Shown: positions 53,668 to 63,312, counted from the first letter of the stretch. The stretch: DNA of 64,000 nt from Tenacibaculum adriaticum (GCF_008124875.1 NZ_VNIA01000001.1:512721-576720); one strand, 5' to 3'. Program-made: numbers and translations. The notes: generated by a model not told the origin, from the sequence alone.

Positions 53668-54858
53668 TTATCTAAATCTAATTACTGGATAAACTTCTCC
53701 TTTTTTAAACTCCGCTTCTTCTGTTTTTGGCAGTTCAATAAACCCGTCAGCTTCAACCAAACTTGCTAAATCACCAGATCCATTTCCTTTTATGGGTGTT
53801 GCGAATAATTGTCCGTTTTCGGTTGTTAGTTTTACTTGTAAAAAGTACGTTAAATCAGGTTTAAAACTTACATTTTCAGTAAGAATTGCTGTTTGAGGTT
53901 GCTGTTTAACCCCAGCCGATTTATAATACCACGGATAAAAATACACCAAACAATTCACAAAAGTTGAAACTGGATTTCCAGGAAACGCGAAGACTTTACA
54001 AGTATCTGTTTGCCCCATCCAAAATGGTTTTCCAGGACGTTGTGAAACTCGATGAAATAATTTTTCAACTCCTAATTCCTCTAAAACCTCAGGCAGAAAA
54101 TCAAACTTCCCTTTGCTTACTGCACCGCTGAATAGTAAAACATCGAAGTCGTTTAAAAACGAGGTTATTTTTTGTTGTAAAACCTCTTTTTTATCTGTTA
54201 AATGTTCGATTTCCGAAGGAATTTTCAATTCATTCAACAAAGAAACTAAGGTAAATACATTGCTTCTACGTATTTGATGTGCTTCAGGATTTTTATCAAC
54301 ACCAACCAATTCATCACCTGTAGAAACAATCATCACTTTAGGTAGTTTAGCAACTTTCACTTTAGACTTCCCTACAGTTGCTAACACACCAATTTCTGAG
54401 GGAGAAATAACAGTATTCTTTTTGATAAGTATATCTCCTTCATTCCTATCTTTTCCTTGGTAGTGAATGTTTTGGCCTTCGGTAATTTCATCAATGTTTA
54501 CGGTTGCCATTAACGTATTGATGCTAACATCTTCATACCGAATTACAGTATCACAGTTTTCTGGTAATACAGCACCTGTCATTACTTCGTAGCAATTAGA
54601 AGCGTTTATCATGGCTTCTTGTTCACTTCCTGCGGGTTGAACACCTTCAATTTTAAAATCACGAACTCCGTATTGAAAGAAACGATAATTAATCGCAATT
54701 CCGTCCATAGCCACACGATTGAATGGTGGAAAATCTCTATCGGCAACAATATCTTCTTTTAAAACGCGTCCGACCGAATCTAAAAACGGAATTTCCTCAA
54801 CACCAAAATCTTGTGTGTTTTGTAATATGATATGTTTTGCTTCTTCTACTGTAATCAT
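53668..54858 (-). CDS. moeA: Molybdopterin molybdenumtransferase
   Basis: 396 residues. Domain order: LPPFNRVAMDGIAI-type loop (seen as FPPFNRVAMDGIAINY), EVMTGAVLPENCDTVIRYED, the MPT-binding MoCF domain with MIVSTGDELV, LFSGAVSKGKFDFLPEVLEELG and FAFPGNPVSTFVNC, and a C-terminal beta-barrel. Inserts molybdate into adenylated molybdopterin. 1 base from moaA. Confidence 0.95.
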   Translation of the reverse strand: MITVEEAKHIILQNTQDFGVEEIPFLDSVGRVLKEDIVADRDFPPFNRVAMDGIAINYRFFQYGVRDFKIEGVQPAGSEQEAMINASNCYEVMTGAVLPENCDTVIRYEDVSINTLMATVNIDEITEGQNIHYQGKDRNEGDILIKKNTVISPSEIGVLATVGKSKVKVAKLPKVMIVSTGDELVGVDKNPEAHQIRRSNVFTLVSLLNELKIPSEIEHLTDKKEVLQQKITSFLNDFDVLLFSGAVSKGKFDFLPEVLEELGVEKLFHRVSQRPGKPFWMGQTDTCKVFAFPGNPVSTFVNCLVYFYPWYYKSAGVKQQPQTAILTENVSFKPDLTYFLQVKLTTENGQLFATPIKGNGSGDLASLVEADGFIELPKTEEAEFKKGEVYPVIRFR

Positions 54859-54859
54859 T

Positions 54860-55849
54860 TTATCCCCCTATTGTACTCATACTTTCCGTTACGTTTCCTT
54901 TTCTGTTGGCTTCAGCTTCAAAACCGTCTTTAGGTTTTTCTTTTACTAACGATAAAAACAACTCTTTTAAATCTTCATTACTCGCTCCGTTTCGTATAAA
55001 ATTCCTCAAATTGAAAACACCATCATCAAACAAACAGTTTTTAAATGTTCCGGTTGAGGTGATGCGAATTCGATTACAATCATTACAAATAGTTCGGGTA
55101 AAAGCAGGGATAATTCCAACAGTTCCTAAATGACCTTCTATCGAATAATTTCGTGAAGTTGATGATTTTTCCGAAGAAATTTTAGTAATCGTATATTGAG
55201 ATTTTATTTCTTCTAAAATTCGATTAAAGCTCCAGTTTTCGTTTGTTTCACGTTGCCCGTTTCCATTAAAAGGCATTTCTTCAATAAAACGAACAGCAAT
55301 ATCTTTATCCTTAGTCAATGCAACAAAACCATTGATTTCATCGGTATTAAAACCCGATTGCACCACAACATTCAGTTTTAAATTTAGGTTGCTTTTTTCC
55401 AGTAGCTCAAAAGTGTTATATACTTCGGGAAACACATCACGACGTGTTATTTTAGCGAACTTTTCTCGTTGTAAACTATCAATACTTAAATTGATGTTTT
55501 TTACTTTTTTGATTTTTTCAAGCGTTTCAATGTGATTAGAAATCAAAGCTCCGTTGGTGGTAATATTAATGTCGTCTAACAAATCATTAAAAGACAGCAT
55601 TTCTAAGAAACTCATAAAATCTTTTCTAACAAAAGGCTCACCACCTGTTAATCTAACTTTATTCACACCGAGTTCGGTTAATACTCGAACAATTCGATAC
55701 ATTTCTTTATAAGTAAGCAGTTCTTTTCTCGGAACAATATCTATTCCGTGCGCTGGCATACAATATTGGCAACGCAGGTTACAACGATCGGTAACCGCTA
55801 ACCTTACATAGCTAATTTGTCGCCCAAAATTATCAACTAACTTACTCAT
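54860..55849 (-). CDS. moaA: GTP 3',8-cyclase
   Basis: 329 residues, radical SAM. N-terminal cluster C23-x3-C27-x2-C30 (DRCNLRCQYC), GGEPFVRKD for SAM, and C-terminal cluster CNDCNRIRITSTGTFKNCLF for the substrate. The conserved C-terminal double glycine (STIGG) needed for activity is present. First step of molybdenum cofactor synthesis. First gene of the minus-strand cluster; 65-base gap to the divergent uvrC. Confidence 0.97.
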   Translation of the reverse strand: MSKLVDNFGRQISYVRLAVTDRCNLRCQYCMPAHGIDIVPRKELLTYKEMYRIVRVLTELGVNKVRLTGGEPFVRKDFMSFLEMLSFNDLLDDINITTNGALISNHIETLEKIKKVKNINLSIDSLQREKFAKITRRDVFPEVYNTFELLEKSNLNLKLNVVVQSGFNTDEINGFVALTKDKDIAVRFIEEMPFNGNGQRETNENWSFNRILEEIKSQYTITKISSEKSSTSRNYSIEGHLGTVGIIPAFTRTICNDCNRIRITSTGTFKNCLFDDGVFNLRNFIRNGASNEDLKELFLSLVKEKPKDGFEAEANRKGNVTESMSTIGG

Positions 55850-55902
55850 AATGTAAAAATACTAATTCTATAAACGATGGGGCTTTAAAACCCAAAAAAT
55901 TG

Positions 55903-55910
55903 TACTTTCG
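55903..55910 (+). promoter_or_regulatory. Putative -7 promoter element for uvrC
   Basis: TACTTTCG, close to TAnnTTTG (one mismatch), only 5 bases before the chosen ATG, so the transcript may be nearly leaderless. Confidence 0.35.
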
Positions 55911-55914
55911 TTAT

Positions 55915-57708
55915 ATGCCAACACCACTAGAACTTCAGGTACAAACATTGCCCAATTCTCCGGGAGTTTATCAGTATTTTGATAAAGAAGATGTGATTAT
56001 TTATGTAGGAAAGGCTAAGAATTTAAAAAAACGTGTTTCGTCATATTTTACTAAGAATCATGAAAATGGAAAAACACGAATTCTAGTAAAAAAAATTGTT
56101 CGGATTGAGCATGTGGTGGTTGATACAGAAACGGATGCCTTATTATTAGAGAATAATCTGATAAAGAAATATAGACCACGCTATAATGTTTTGTTGAAAG
56201 ATGATAAATCATATCCGTGGATTTGTATAAAAAAAGAACGCTTCCCAAGAGTTTTTTCTACTAGAAGAGTGATAAAAGATGGATCTGAATATTTTGGTCC
56301 ATATACGAATATGAGAACGGTACATGCGTTGTTGGATTTAATTAAAGAGTTATATCCGTTACGAACATGTAGTTACGATTTAAGTCAAGAAAAGATTGAT
56401 AGCGGAAAGTATAAGGTTTGTTTAGAGTATCATTTAGGAAACTGTAAAGGTCCTTGTGAAGGATATCAACATGAAGATAACTATCTGGAAGATATTACAG
56501 CAATCCGTAATATTATAAAAGGAAACTTTAAGGAAAGTTTAGAGCGTTTACAAACCATGATGATGAATTTTGCTTCGGAGATGAAGTTTGAAGAAGCTCA
56601 AAAAATTAAAGATAAATTAGATTCTTTAAAAAATTATCAGGCAAAATCTACGATTGTAAATCCGTCTATTAACAATGTTGATGTGTTTTCTATTATTTCT
56701 GATGAAACACATGGTTATGCGAATTTCTTTAAGATTATGAATGGGTCTATAGTTCAGTCTTATACTACTGAGATTAAGAAAAAGCTAGACGAAACCGATA
56801 AAGAATTATTAGAGCTTTTTATTGTGGAAACACGCCAGCGATTTAATTCGCTTTCAAGAGAAATTTATGTTCCTTTTAAAGTTGACGTTGGTGATGAGGT
56901 TAAAGTAACCATTCCTAAATTAGGAGATAAAAAACGTATTGTTGAATTATCAGAAAGAAATGCAAAATATTACAGACAAGAGCAGTTTAAACAAATAAAA
57001 ATTGTAGATCCAGATCGTCATGTAAAAAGAATTATGGCACAAATGCAAAAGGATTTGCGTTTGCAAGTAGAACCTCGTCATATTGAATGTTTTGACAATT
57101 CAAATATTCAAGGAACGCATCCTGTAGCTGCTTGTGTGGTTTTTAAAGATGGTAAACCAAGTAAAAAAGAGTATAGGCATTATAATATAAAAACTGTTGA
57201 TGGACCCGATGATTTTGCATCGATGGAAGAGGTTGTTTTTCGTAGGTATAAACGATTATTAGAAGAAAACGAACCGCTTCCGCAGTTAATTGTAATTGAT
57301 GGGGGAAAAGGCCAGCTATCATCCGCCTTAAAAAGCTTAGATGTTTTAGGGTTACGAGGAAAAATTGCCATTATCGGTATTGCAAAGCGTTTAGAAGAGA
57401 TTTATTATCCAGGAGATTCTGTTCCGTTGTATTTAGATAAAAAGTCAGAAACGCTTAAGATTATTCAATACTTACGCAATGAAGCGCATCGTTTTGGAAT
57501 TACTTTTCATCGAAATAAAAGAAGTAAAAGTGCCATTCAATCAGAATTAGAACAAATACCTGATATTGGTCAGCAAACCATAACCAATTTATTACGTAAA
57601 TTTAAATCGGCAAAAAGAGTTAAAGAGTCTACTATAGAAGAACTTAAAGAAGTTGTCGGTAACTCTAGAGCTCAAAAAATATATAACTACTACCATTCCA
57701 AACAATAA
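55915..57708 (+). CDS. uvrC: Excinuclease ABC subunit C
   Basis: 597 residues from the ATG of MPTPLELQVQTLPNSPGVYQYF; a TTG five codons earlier overlaps the promoter. GIY-YIG domain (PGVYQYFDKEDVIIYVGKAKNLKKR), UVR motif FASEMKFEEAQKIKDKLDSL, RNase H-like endonuclease domain with CFDNSNIQGTHPVAACVVF and DGGKGQL, and helix-hairpin-helix (IPDIGQQTITNLLRKFKSAKRV). Makes both incisions in nucleotide-excision repair. One base overlap with the next gene (TAATG). Confidence 0.96.
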   Translation: MPTPLELQVQTLPNSPGVYQYFDKEDVIIYVGKAKNLKKRVSSYFTKNHENGKTRILVKKIVRIEHVVVDTETDALLLENNLIKKYRPRYNVLLKDDKSYPWICIKKERFPRVFSTRRVIKDGSEYFGPYTNMRTVHALLDLIKELYPLRTCSYDLSQEKIDSGKYKVCLEYHLGNCKGPCEGYQHEDNYLEDITAIRNIIKGNFKESLERLQTMMMNFASEMKFEEAQKIKDKLDSLKNYQAKSTIVNPSINNVDVFSIISDETHGYANFFKIMNGSIVQSYTTEIKKKLDETDKELLELFIVETRQRFNSLSREIYVPFKVDVGDEVKVTIPKLGDKKRIVELSERNAKYYRQEQFKQIKIVDPDRHVKRIMAQMQKDLRLQVEPRHIECFDNSNIQGTHPVAACVVFKDGKPSKKEYRHYNIKTVDGPDDFASMEEVVFRRYKRLLEENEPLPQLIVIDGGKGQLSSALKSLDVLGLRGKIAIIGIAKRLEEIYYPGDSVPLYLDKKSETLKIIQYLRNEAHRFGITFHRNKRSKSAIQSELEQIPDIGQQTITNLLRKFKSAKRVKESTIEELKEVVGNSRAQKIYNYYHSKQ

Positions 57709-59915
57709 TGAATAAGAAACTATTATTTGCTTTGATTTTCCCTTTAGTATTATTTGCGCAAAATCAGCCTAAAGTTGGCTTGGTTTTAAGTGGAGGAGGT
57801 GCAAAAGGGTTTGCTCATATAGGTGTATTACGTGAATTAGAAAAAGCGGGTGTTCAGGTTGACTATATTGGAGGAACTAGTATGGGGGCAATTATTGGAG
57901 GATTGTATGCGGTTGGATATAATTCTTATCAAATTGAAGAAATTATTAAGGATACTGATTTTATGTCTTTGCTACAAGATAAAGTGCCCCGAAGAGAAAA
58001 AACATATTTTGAAAAAGCATTTGTAGAAAAACATGCTATTTCTTTACCCTTTAATAAAGGAACAATAGGGTTACCATTAGGGTTGTCAAAAGGACAAAAT
58101 GCACTTAATTTATTAACAGAGTTACTTTCTTCAGTAGATGATGTGAATGACTTTACTAAACTTCCAATTCCTTTTTATTGTATTGGAACAGATATAGAAA
58201 CAGGCGGTGAGGTATTATTAGAAAAAGGATCTTTACCTTTAGCGATTAGAGCGAGTTCTTCATTTCCCACATTGTTAAACCCTGTTGAGATTGATAATCG
58301 TTTACTGGTTGATGGAGGTGTTGTAAATAATTTCCCTGTAGATATAATGAAAAAGAAAGGGGTAGATATTATTATTGGTGTTAATGTTCAAGGACAACTA
58401 TCAAATAGAAATAAGCTATCATCAGTAACAACAATTTTAGGGCAAATTATTAATTTTCAAATGTATCGTAAATCTGACGAGCAAATTAAATTAGTAAATA
58501 TTTATATGCGTCCTAAAGTACTGGAATATACAGTTACTTCATTTGAAGATTGTGAGGCAATTATAGCTGAAGGAATAAAAGAAGCAAAGCCTCACAAATC
58601 TACTTTTGAAAACATTGCGAAGCAACAAATAATTAAAAGAGAATTACCAAAAATTAGTCAGAAGGTTAACGAATTTTTGGTAGATAGAATTATTATTAAC
58701 GGAAATAAAAATTATACTAGAAATTATATACTTGGTAAACTTCAATTAAAGGAAGGAGATTATGCTTCTTATAAAGATATTTCTAGAAAAATAAATACGT
58801 TAACTGCTACCAATAATTTTGAACGAATAGACTATCATTTTGAAAAATCTTTTAAAGGAAAAAAACTCACGCTGACAATTAAAGAAGATAAAGTAAAAAC
58901 GTATTTGAGATTAGGGTTACATTACGATTTATTATATGAATCAGGGATCTTGTTAAATTATAATCATAAAAAAGTGCTTTTTCAAAATGATGAACTTTCA
59001 GCAGATATTGTTATAGGAGATAATATTAGATATGATTTGCAATATTTTGTAGATAATGGTTTTTTAACTAGTTATGGGTTCTCGTCAAGGTACAATGGTT
59101 TTTCTTCTAACATTTTATTTAATAATAACAACGTTGATAGGCTTAATATTGAGTATAAAGATTTTACAAATAGGTTGTTTATGCAAACAACTATTGATAA
59201 AAAATTCGGCTTTGGCTTTGGTCTTGAGTCAAAAGCCATTAAAGCTAAAACTGAAACCATATTAACTAATGAAGGGAAAGAGACTTACTTAGAAAAAAGT
59301 CATTATTTAAACTCATTTGTGTTTTTACGATTAGACACCTTTAACAAAACAATGTTTCCTACTAAAGGGTTTTATGCAGATGTTGGTTTTAAATGGTATA
59401 TGTTGTCTGATAGAAATGATAAATTATCTCAATTTTTGGAAGGAAGTAATGAGCCATTTAATCAATTTTCACAAATAGGAGGGAAAATTAGTGCAGCTTT
59501 TACGTTAAAAGATAAACTTACTTTTCAATACATTTCAGAAGCAGGTTATACTCTTGGAGAAGAAAAGTCTCAAGTATTTGATTATCGTTTAGGAAGTTAT
59601 AATAAAAACTTTATAAATAACTTCATATCATTATATGGTTATGAAATAGCCTCTTTAAGTGATCAATCATTTTTAAAATCAGAATTTGATATTCGCTATA
59701 AGGTTTTAGACAAACACTATGCAACATTTACTGTTAATTTTGGTCGTGTTGCAGAAAATGTTTTTGAAAAAGGAAGTCTTTTTAAAGATACAAAAACAGG
59801 GTGTGCTTTAGGTTATGGCGTAGAAACTCTTTTAGGACCCATAGAGTTAAAATACAGTTGGTCTCCAGATCACAGTCAAAAATATTGGTTGTTTAATTTA
59901 GGGTTTTGGTTTTAA
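57708..59915 (+). CDS. Patatin-like phospholipase fused to BamA-type barrel
   Basis: 735 residues. Signal peptide (1-17). Patatin domain (about 22-310) with oxyanion loop SGGGAKG (28-34), nucleophile S58 (GGTSMGAI) and acid D202 (DGGVVNNFP). A POTRA-like domain (about 325-395, VDRIIINGNKNYTRNYIL), then a 16-strand-type beta-barrel (about 400-735, Omp85 surface antigen fold) ending in the aromatic WLFNLGFWF. This is the PlpD-like autotransporter arrangement: the phospholipase domain is thought to pass or sit at the outer membrane. Translationally coupled to uvrC, probably by chance of packing. Confidence 0.9.
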   Translation: MNKKLLFALIFPLVLFAQNQPKVGLVLSGGGAKGFAHIGVLRELEKAGVQVDYIGGTSMGAIIGGLYAVGYNSYQIEEIIKDTDFMSLLQDKVPRREKTYFEKAFVEKHAISLPFNKGTIGLPLGLSKGQNALNLLTELLSSVDDVNDFTKLPIPFYCIGTDIETGGEVLLEKGSLPLAIRASSSFPTLLNPVEIDNRLLVDGGVVNNFPVDIMKKKGVDIIIGVNVQGQLSNRNKLSSVTTILGQIINFQMYRKSDEQIKLVNIYMRPKVLEYTVTSFEDCEAIIAEGIKEAKPHKSTFENIAKQQIIKRELPKISQKVNEFLVDRIIINGNKNYTRNYILGKLQLKEGDYASYKDISRKINTLTATNNFERIDYHFEKSFKGKKLTLTIKEDKVKTYLRLGLHYDLLYESGILLNYNHKKVLFQNDELSADIVIGDNIRYDLQYFVDNGFLTSYGFSSRYNGFSSNILFNNNNVDRLNIEYKDFTNRLFMQTTIDKKFGFGFGLESKAIKAKTETILTNEGKETYLEKSHYLNSFVFLRLDTFNKTMFPTKGFYADVGFKWYMLSDRNDKLSQFLEGSNEPFNQFSQIGGKISAAFTLKDKLTFQYISEAGYTLGEEKSQVFDYRLGSYNKNFINNFISLYGYEIASLSDQSFLKSEFDIRYKVLDKHYATFTVNFGRVAENVFEKGSLFKDTKTGCALGYGVETLLGPIELKYSWSPDHSQKYWLFNLGFWF

Positions 59916-59932
59916 ATTAATAGTATAAAACA

Positions 59933-59964
59933 AAAAAATCCCACTCTATTGAGTGGGATTTTTT
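59933..59964. terminator. Bidirectional Rho-independent terminator
   Basis: AAAAAATCCCACTC / GAGTGGGATTTTTT with loop TATT, perfect 14-bp pairing, between the convergent phospholipase and RNase genes. Confidence 0.9.
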
Positions 59965-59989
59965 TTGATAATAAGATATGCCTTACTTA

Positions 59990-61528
59990 CTAAAGATCCT
60001 TCTTTTTAAAGAAGAATTTATATTCTAAGTATTGGTAAGCATCTCTAGGTAAAATTTTAATCCACTTTTTGTGTTTTACAAACCATTTAAAACGAATAGA
60101 GTTGATTCCTTTAGTTAAATAGGCAGCTATAAAAGGATGAGCATTTAATGTTATATCTTTATAATCATTTTTATTACTCAAAATTCTTTCAATTTCTGCC
60201 TCTATTTTATCTATTAAAACAATAGGAGCTTCAACTTCACCATTTTTATTTGGGTTTGCTTCACGTGTTTTTATTTCTAATTCAGGTCGCACACGTTGAC
60301 GTGTTATTTGCACTAATCCAAACTTACTTGGAGGTAAAATTTTATGTTTTGTACGGTCTAACGCCATAGCATCTTTTAGATGTTGATATAATTTTTGTCT
60401 GTTTTCAACAGTTTTCATATCAATAAAGTCCACTACAATAATTCCTCCCATATCGCGTAATTGTAATTGTCTTGCAATCTCTGTTGCAGCAATCAAATTT
60501 ACTTCTAACGCGGTTTCTTCTTGGTTTTTAGCTTTGTTTGAGCGGTTACCACTGTTTACATCAATTACGTGTAACGCTTCGGTGTGTTCTATAACTAAAT
60601 AGGCACCTTTGCTCATAGAAACTGTTTTGCCAAACGATGTTTTTATTTGTCTTTCAATCCCGTATTTTTCGAAAATCGGAGTTGGAGAATTGTGTAGTTT
60701 TACAATGCTTTCCTTTTCAGGATATATTTCTTGTAAATACTCTTTAATTTCAACGTTTAAGACTTCATCATTGGTAACTATACTTGTAAAAGAATCGTTC
60801 ATCACATCTCTTAAAATAGAAGATGCTCTGTTTAATTCACTCAAAATTTTAGTTGGAGTATTTGTGTTTGCAATACGTTTGCAAGTTGTTTTCCAACGTT
60901 CGAGAGAGTTTTGTAAATCTTTGTCTAGTTCTGCTACTTTTTTTCCTTCAGCAACAGTACGTAAAATAAGCCCAAACCCTTTTGGGCGGATACTTTTTGC
61001 TAATCTTTTTAAACGTTCCTTTTCTTTGTTATCTTCTATTTTTTGAGATACAGATATTCTATTAGAAAAAGGAACTAATACTAAATATCTACCAGCAATC
61101 GAAAGCTCTGAACTAATTCGAGGTCCTTTGGTAGATATAGGTTCTTTTACGATTTGTACTAATAAATTTTGACCTGATTTTAGTACATCATTAATACTTC
61201 CATCTTTATTGATGTCGTTTTCAAAACGGAAGTTTTTTAAAGTGAATTCTTTAAATTTACCTGTGCTTACTTTCTTGATGAAATTATTTAAAGATTGTAC
61301 TTGTGGTCCTAAATCGTGATAGTGTAAAAAACCATCTTTAGGATATCCAACATTTACAAAAGCGGCATTTAAACCAGTCATTACTTTTCCGATTTTAGCA
61401 AGAAAAATATCTCCGACCGAGAATTTATTGTCGTTTGTTTCTTTATTTAATTCAACAAGTCTACCATCACGTAGTAAGGCAAAATCAATATCAGAAGAAT
61501 TTGAACGTATTATTAATTCGGTTTTCAT
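59990..61528 (-). CDS. rng: Ribonuclease E/G family protein
   Basis: 512 residues. N-terminal S1-type RNA-binding domain (GDIFLAKIGKVMTGLNAAFVNVGYPKDGFLHYHDLG), RNase H-like region, and catalytic DNase I-like domain with HVIDVNSGNRSNKAKNQEETALEVNLIAA and GGIIVVDFIDM (metal-binding Asp residues); the Zn-link CPxC motif of RNase E is not seen; ends as RNase G without the degradosome tail. It processes rRNA and mRNA. A structured leader precedes the ATG. Confidence 0.92.
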   Translation of the reverse strand: MKTELIIRSNSSDIDFALLRDGRLVELNKETNDNKFSVGDIFLAKIGKVMTGLNAAFVNVGYPKDGFLHYHDLGPQVQSLNNFIKKVSTGKFKEFTLKNFRFENDINKDGSINDVLKSGQNLLVQIVKEPISTKGPRISSELSIAGRYLVLVPFSNRISVSQKIEDNKEKERLKRLAKSIRPKGFGLILRTVAEGKKVAELDKDLQNSLERWKTTCKRIANTNTPTKILSELNRASSILRDVMNDSFTSIVTNDEVLNVEIKEYLQEIYPEKESIVKLHNSPTPIFEKYGIERQIKTSFGKTVSMSKGAYLVIEHTEALHVIDVNSGNRSNKAKNQEETALEVNLIAATEIARQLQLRDMGGIIVVDFIDMKTVENRQKLYQHLKDAMALDRTKHKILPPSKFGLVQITRQRVRPELEIKTREANPNKNGEVEAPIVLIDKIEAEIERILSNKNDYKDITLNAHPFIAAYLTKGINSIRFKWFVKHKKWIKILPRDAYQYLEYKFFFKKKDL

Positions 61529-61547
61529 CTGAATAAAGTTTTGTGCC

Positions 61548-61610
61548 AGCGCAATATGATTGTATTGCGTTAACGGATTAAAATTTGTAAACAGGTATAA
61601 TTTTTATACC
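61548..61610 (-). promoter_or_regulatory. Two stem-loops in the leader of the RNase E/G gene
   Basis: GGTATAA-ttt-TTATACC (61594-61610), and CGCAATA / TATTGCG arms (61548-61569), both in the leader just before the ATG (61528). RNase E in other bacteria controls its own mRNA through such leaders; here that is inference. Confidence 0.4.
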
Positions 61611-61666
61611 GGCTGAGATTTTTAAAAACCTCAATGTCAATGAACTTTTGCGTTTTTTAGCAAACG

Positions 61667-61694
61667 GAAAAAGTAAGCGAATGCTTACTTTTTC
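61667..61694 (-). terminator. Hairpin over the stop codon of the 29-residue gene
   Basis: GAAAAAGTAAGC / GCTTACTTTTTC, perfect 12-bp stem with 4-base loop. It includes the TAA of the small gene (61685-61687), and on the minus strand ends in CTTTTTC, so it acts as a terminator that begins inside the coding region. Confidence 0.7.
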
Positions 61695-61774
61695 TTATGA
61701 CGGTTTGCTCTTGCTCTTTTCTTTCTTTTGTGTGTAGAGATCTTAGCTCTCTTTCTTTTTTTACCACTTGGCAT
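61685..61774 (-). CDS. 29-residue basic protein, ribosomal type (Bacteroidota-specific)
   Basis: Sequence begins MPSGKKRKRAKISTH and ends NRHKKK: 17 of 29 residues are Lys, Arg or His. It is a widely conserved small protein in Bacteroidota that is often left out of gene calls because of its size; composition is that of an rRNA-binding peptide. ATG start with 54 bases to the HU gene upstream (HU stop at 61829), which may be its co-transcribed partner. Assignment as a ribosomal protein is inference from composition and recall of homologues. Confidence 0.75.
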   Translation of the reverse strand: MPSGKKRKRAKISTHKRKKRARANRHKKK

Positions 61775-61828
61775 AATAAATCGTTTTTAGAAACTCTTTC
61801 GAGTTTAGTTAATACTGTCTGATATTTT

Positions 61829-62119
61829 TTACTTTACAGAAACCTTTGTCTTTACTCCATCAGTAAAGGTTTTAGCAGGCTTAAATGCAGGTATGTTGTG
61901 TGCTGGAATTTTAATAGTAGTATTTTTAGAAATATTTCTACCAGTTTTCTCAGCTCTAGTTTTGATGATAAAACTACCAAAACCTCTTAAATATACGTTA
62001 TCTCCACTTTCTAATGAATCTTTTACTTCAGACATAAATGCCTCAACAGCTGCTAATACATCAGCTTTCTCTATTCCTGTTTTGTCTGAAATATTCGATA
62101 CGATATCTGCTTTTGTCAT
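61829..62119 (-). CDS. HU-family DNA-binding protein
   Basis: 96 residues. TKADIVSNISDKTGIEKADVLAAVEAFMSEV (helical dimer part), VYLRGFGSFIIKTRAEKTGRNISKNTTIKIPAHNIPAFKPAK (beta arm with proline). Bends and compacts DNA. Promoter TATATTTG upstream. Confidence 0.95.
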   Translation of the reverse strand: MTKADIVSNISDKTGIEKADVLAAVEAFMSEVKDSLESGDNVYLRGFGSFIIKTRAEKTGRNISKNTTIKIPAHNIPAFKPAKTFTDGVKTKVSVK

Positions 62120-62161
62120 TATAAATATATTTTTGTTTATTTTTTAAAAATTTCAAGGGTG

Positions 62162-62169
62162 CAAATATA
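62162..62169 (-). promoter_or_regulatory. Putative -7 promoter element for the HU gene
   Basis: TATATTTG on the minus strand, 43 bases before the HU ATG, matches TAnnTTTG. Confidence 0.55.
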
Positions 62170-62252
62170 TGATAATTAATCTATTCCGAAAATATTTGTT
62201 CTTAAAAATATCTGAATAAAATACATTAATTTCGCATTGCAAATTTTGATAA

Positions 62253-63299
62253 ATGCATTTTCATAACACTTTAATTTACTGGTATTTACAAAATCAACGT
62301 GAATTGCCTTGGAGAAAAACACAAAACCCTTATTATGTTTGGTTAAGTGAAATTATGTTGCAACAAACAAGAGTAGCTCAAGGATTACCTTATTTTTTGA
62401 AGTTTAAAGAAGCCTTTCCAACAGTTTTCGATTTAGCAAATGCAGAAGAAAGTATGGTGTTAAAATTATGGCAAGGGCTTGGGTATTATTCGCGGGCAAG
62501 AAATCTTCACTTTACTGCTAAATATATTGCAAACGATTTAAATGGCGAATTTCCAAGTTCTTATAAAGAGTTACTGAAGTTAAAGGGAGTTGGAGATTAC
62601 ACTGCATCTGCCATTGCATCCATCTGTTTTAATGAACCTGCCGCAGTTGTAGATGGAAATGTTTATCGAGTGCTTTCTCGTTACTTCGGAATTAAAACTC
62701 CTATAAATTCATCCACAGGAATAAAGGAGTTTAAAATATTAGCGCAAACCTTAATTGATTTAACACAACCAGGAACATACAATCAGGCTATTATGGATTT
62801 CGGCGCACTACATTGCAAGCCTCAAAATCCATTATGTAACAAATGTCCTTTTTCTAGTAGTTGTGTGGCTTTTGAAAAAGGGTTGGTTAACGATTTACCT
62901 ATTAAGGAGATGAAGCTAAAAGTAAAAAAGAGATTTTTTAATTATTTAGTTATAAATACTTGGGATGAAAAAACAGTTTTATCGCAAAGAACAGGAAAAG
63001 GGATATGGCAAGGATTGTATCAATTTCCATTAATAGAAACGGATAAAGCGATTAACGAACAAAAATTAATCGCATCAGAGAAATTTCAAAGCTTATTTCT
63101 AAAGGAAGCAACAATTTCATTATTTAATCAAGTAGATGTAGTGCACAAACTTTCACATCAACATTTATATACAAAATTCTGGATTGTAAAAACTCCCGAG
63201 GTTGAAATAAAAACAATTCCATGGAACGAAGTTGATAAACATCCAGTACCTGTATTAATTGATAAGTTTTTAGATGCATTTCTGAACAAGAAAAAGTAA
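62253..63299 (+). CDS. mutY: Adenine DNA glycosylase
   Basis: 348 residues. LPWRKTQNPYYVWLSEIMLQQTRV (catalytic Glu in EIMLQQT), helix-hairpin-helix LLKLKGVGDYTASAIASI, catalytic Asp in VVDGNVYRVLSR, iron-sulfur cluster C-x6-C-x2-C-x5-C in CKPQNPLCNKCPFSSSC, and a C-terminal NUDIX-like domain for 8-oxoG recognition. Removes A opposite 8-oxoG. 36 bases before ssb. Confidence 0.95.
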   Translation: MHFHNTLIYWYLQNQRELPWRKTQNPYYVWLSEIMLQQTRVAQGLPYFLKFKEAFPTVFDLANAEESMVLKLWQGLGYYSRARNLHFTAKYIANDLNGEFPSSYKELLKLKGVGDYTASAIASICFNEPAAVVDGNVYRVLSRYFGIKTPINSSTGIKEFKILAQTLIDLTQPGTYNQAIMDFGALHCKPQNPLCNKCPFSSSCVAFEKGLVNDLPIKEMKLKVKKRFFNYLVINTWDEKTVLSQRTGKGIWQGLYQFPLIETDKAINEQKLIASEKFQSLFLKEATISLFNQVDVVHKLSHQHLYTKFWIVKTPEVEIKTIPWNEVDKHPVPVLIDKFLDAFLNKKK

Positions 63300-63304
63300 T
63301 TTTG

Positions 63305-63312
63305 TATCTTTG
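63305..63312 (+). promoter_or_regulatory. Putative -7 promoter element for ssb
   Basis: TATCTTTG matches TAnnTTTG, between mutY and ssb, 22 bases before the ssb ATG. Confidence 0.5.

Noticed and set aside
59072-59265. Overlapping open frames on both strands within the phospholipase gene
   Set aside because: Shadows of the barrel coding sequence with no independent support.
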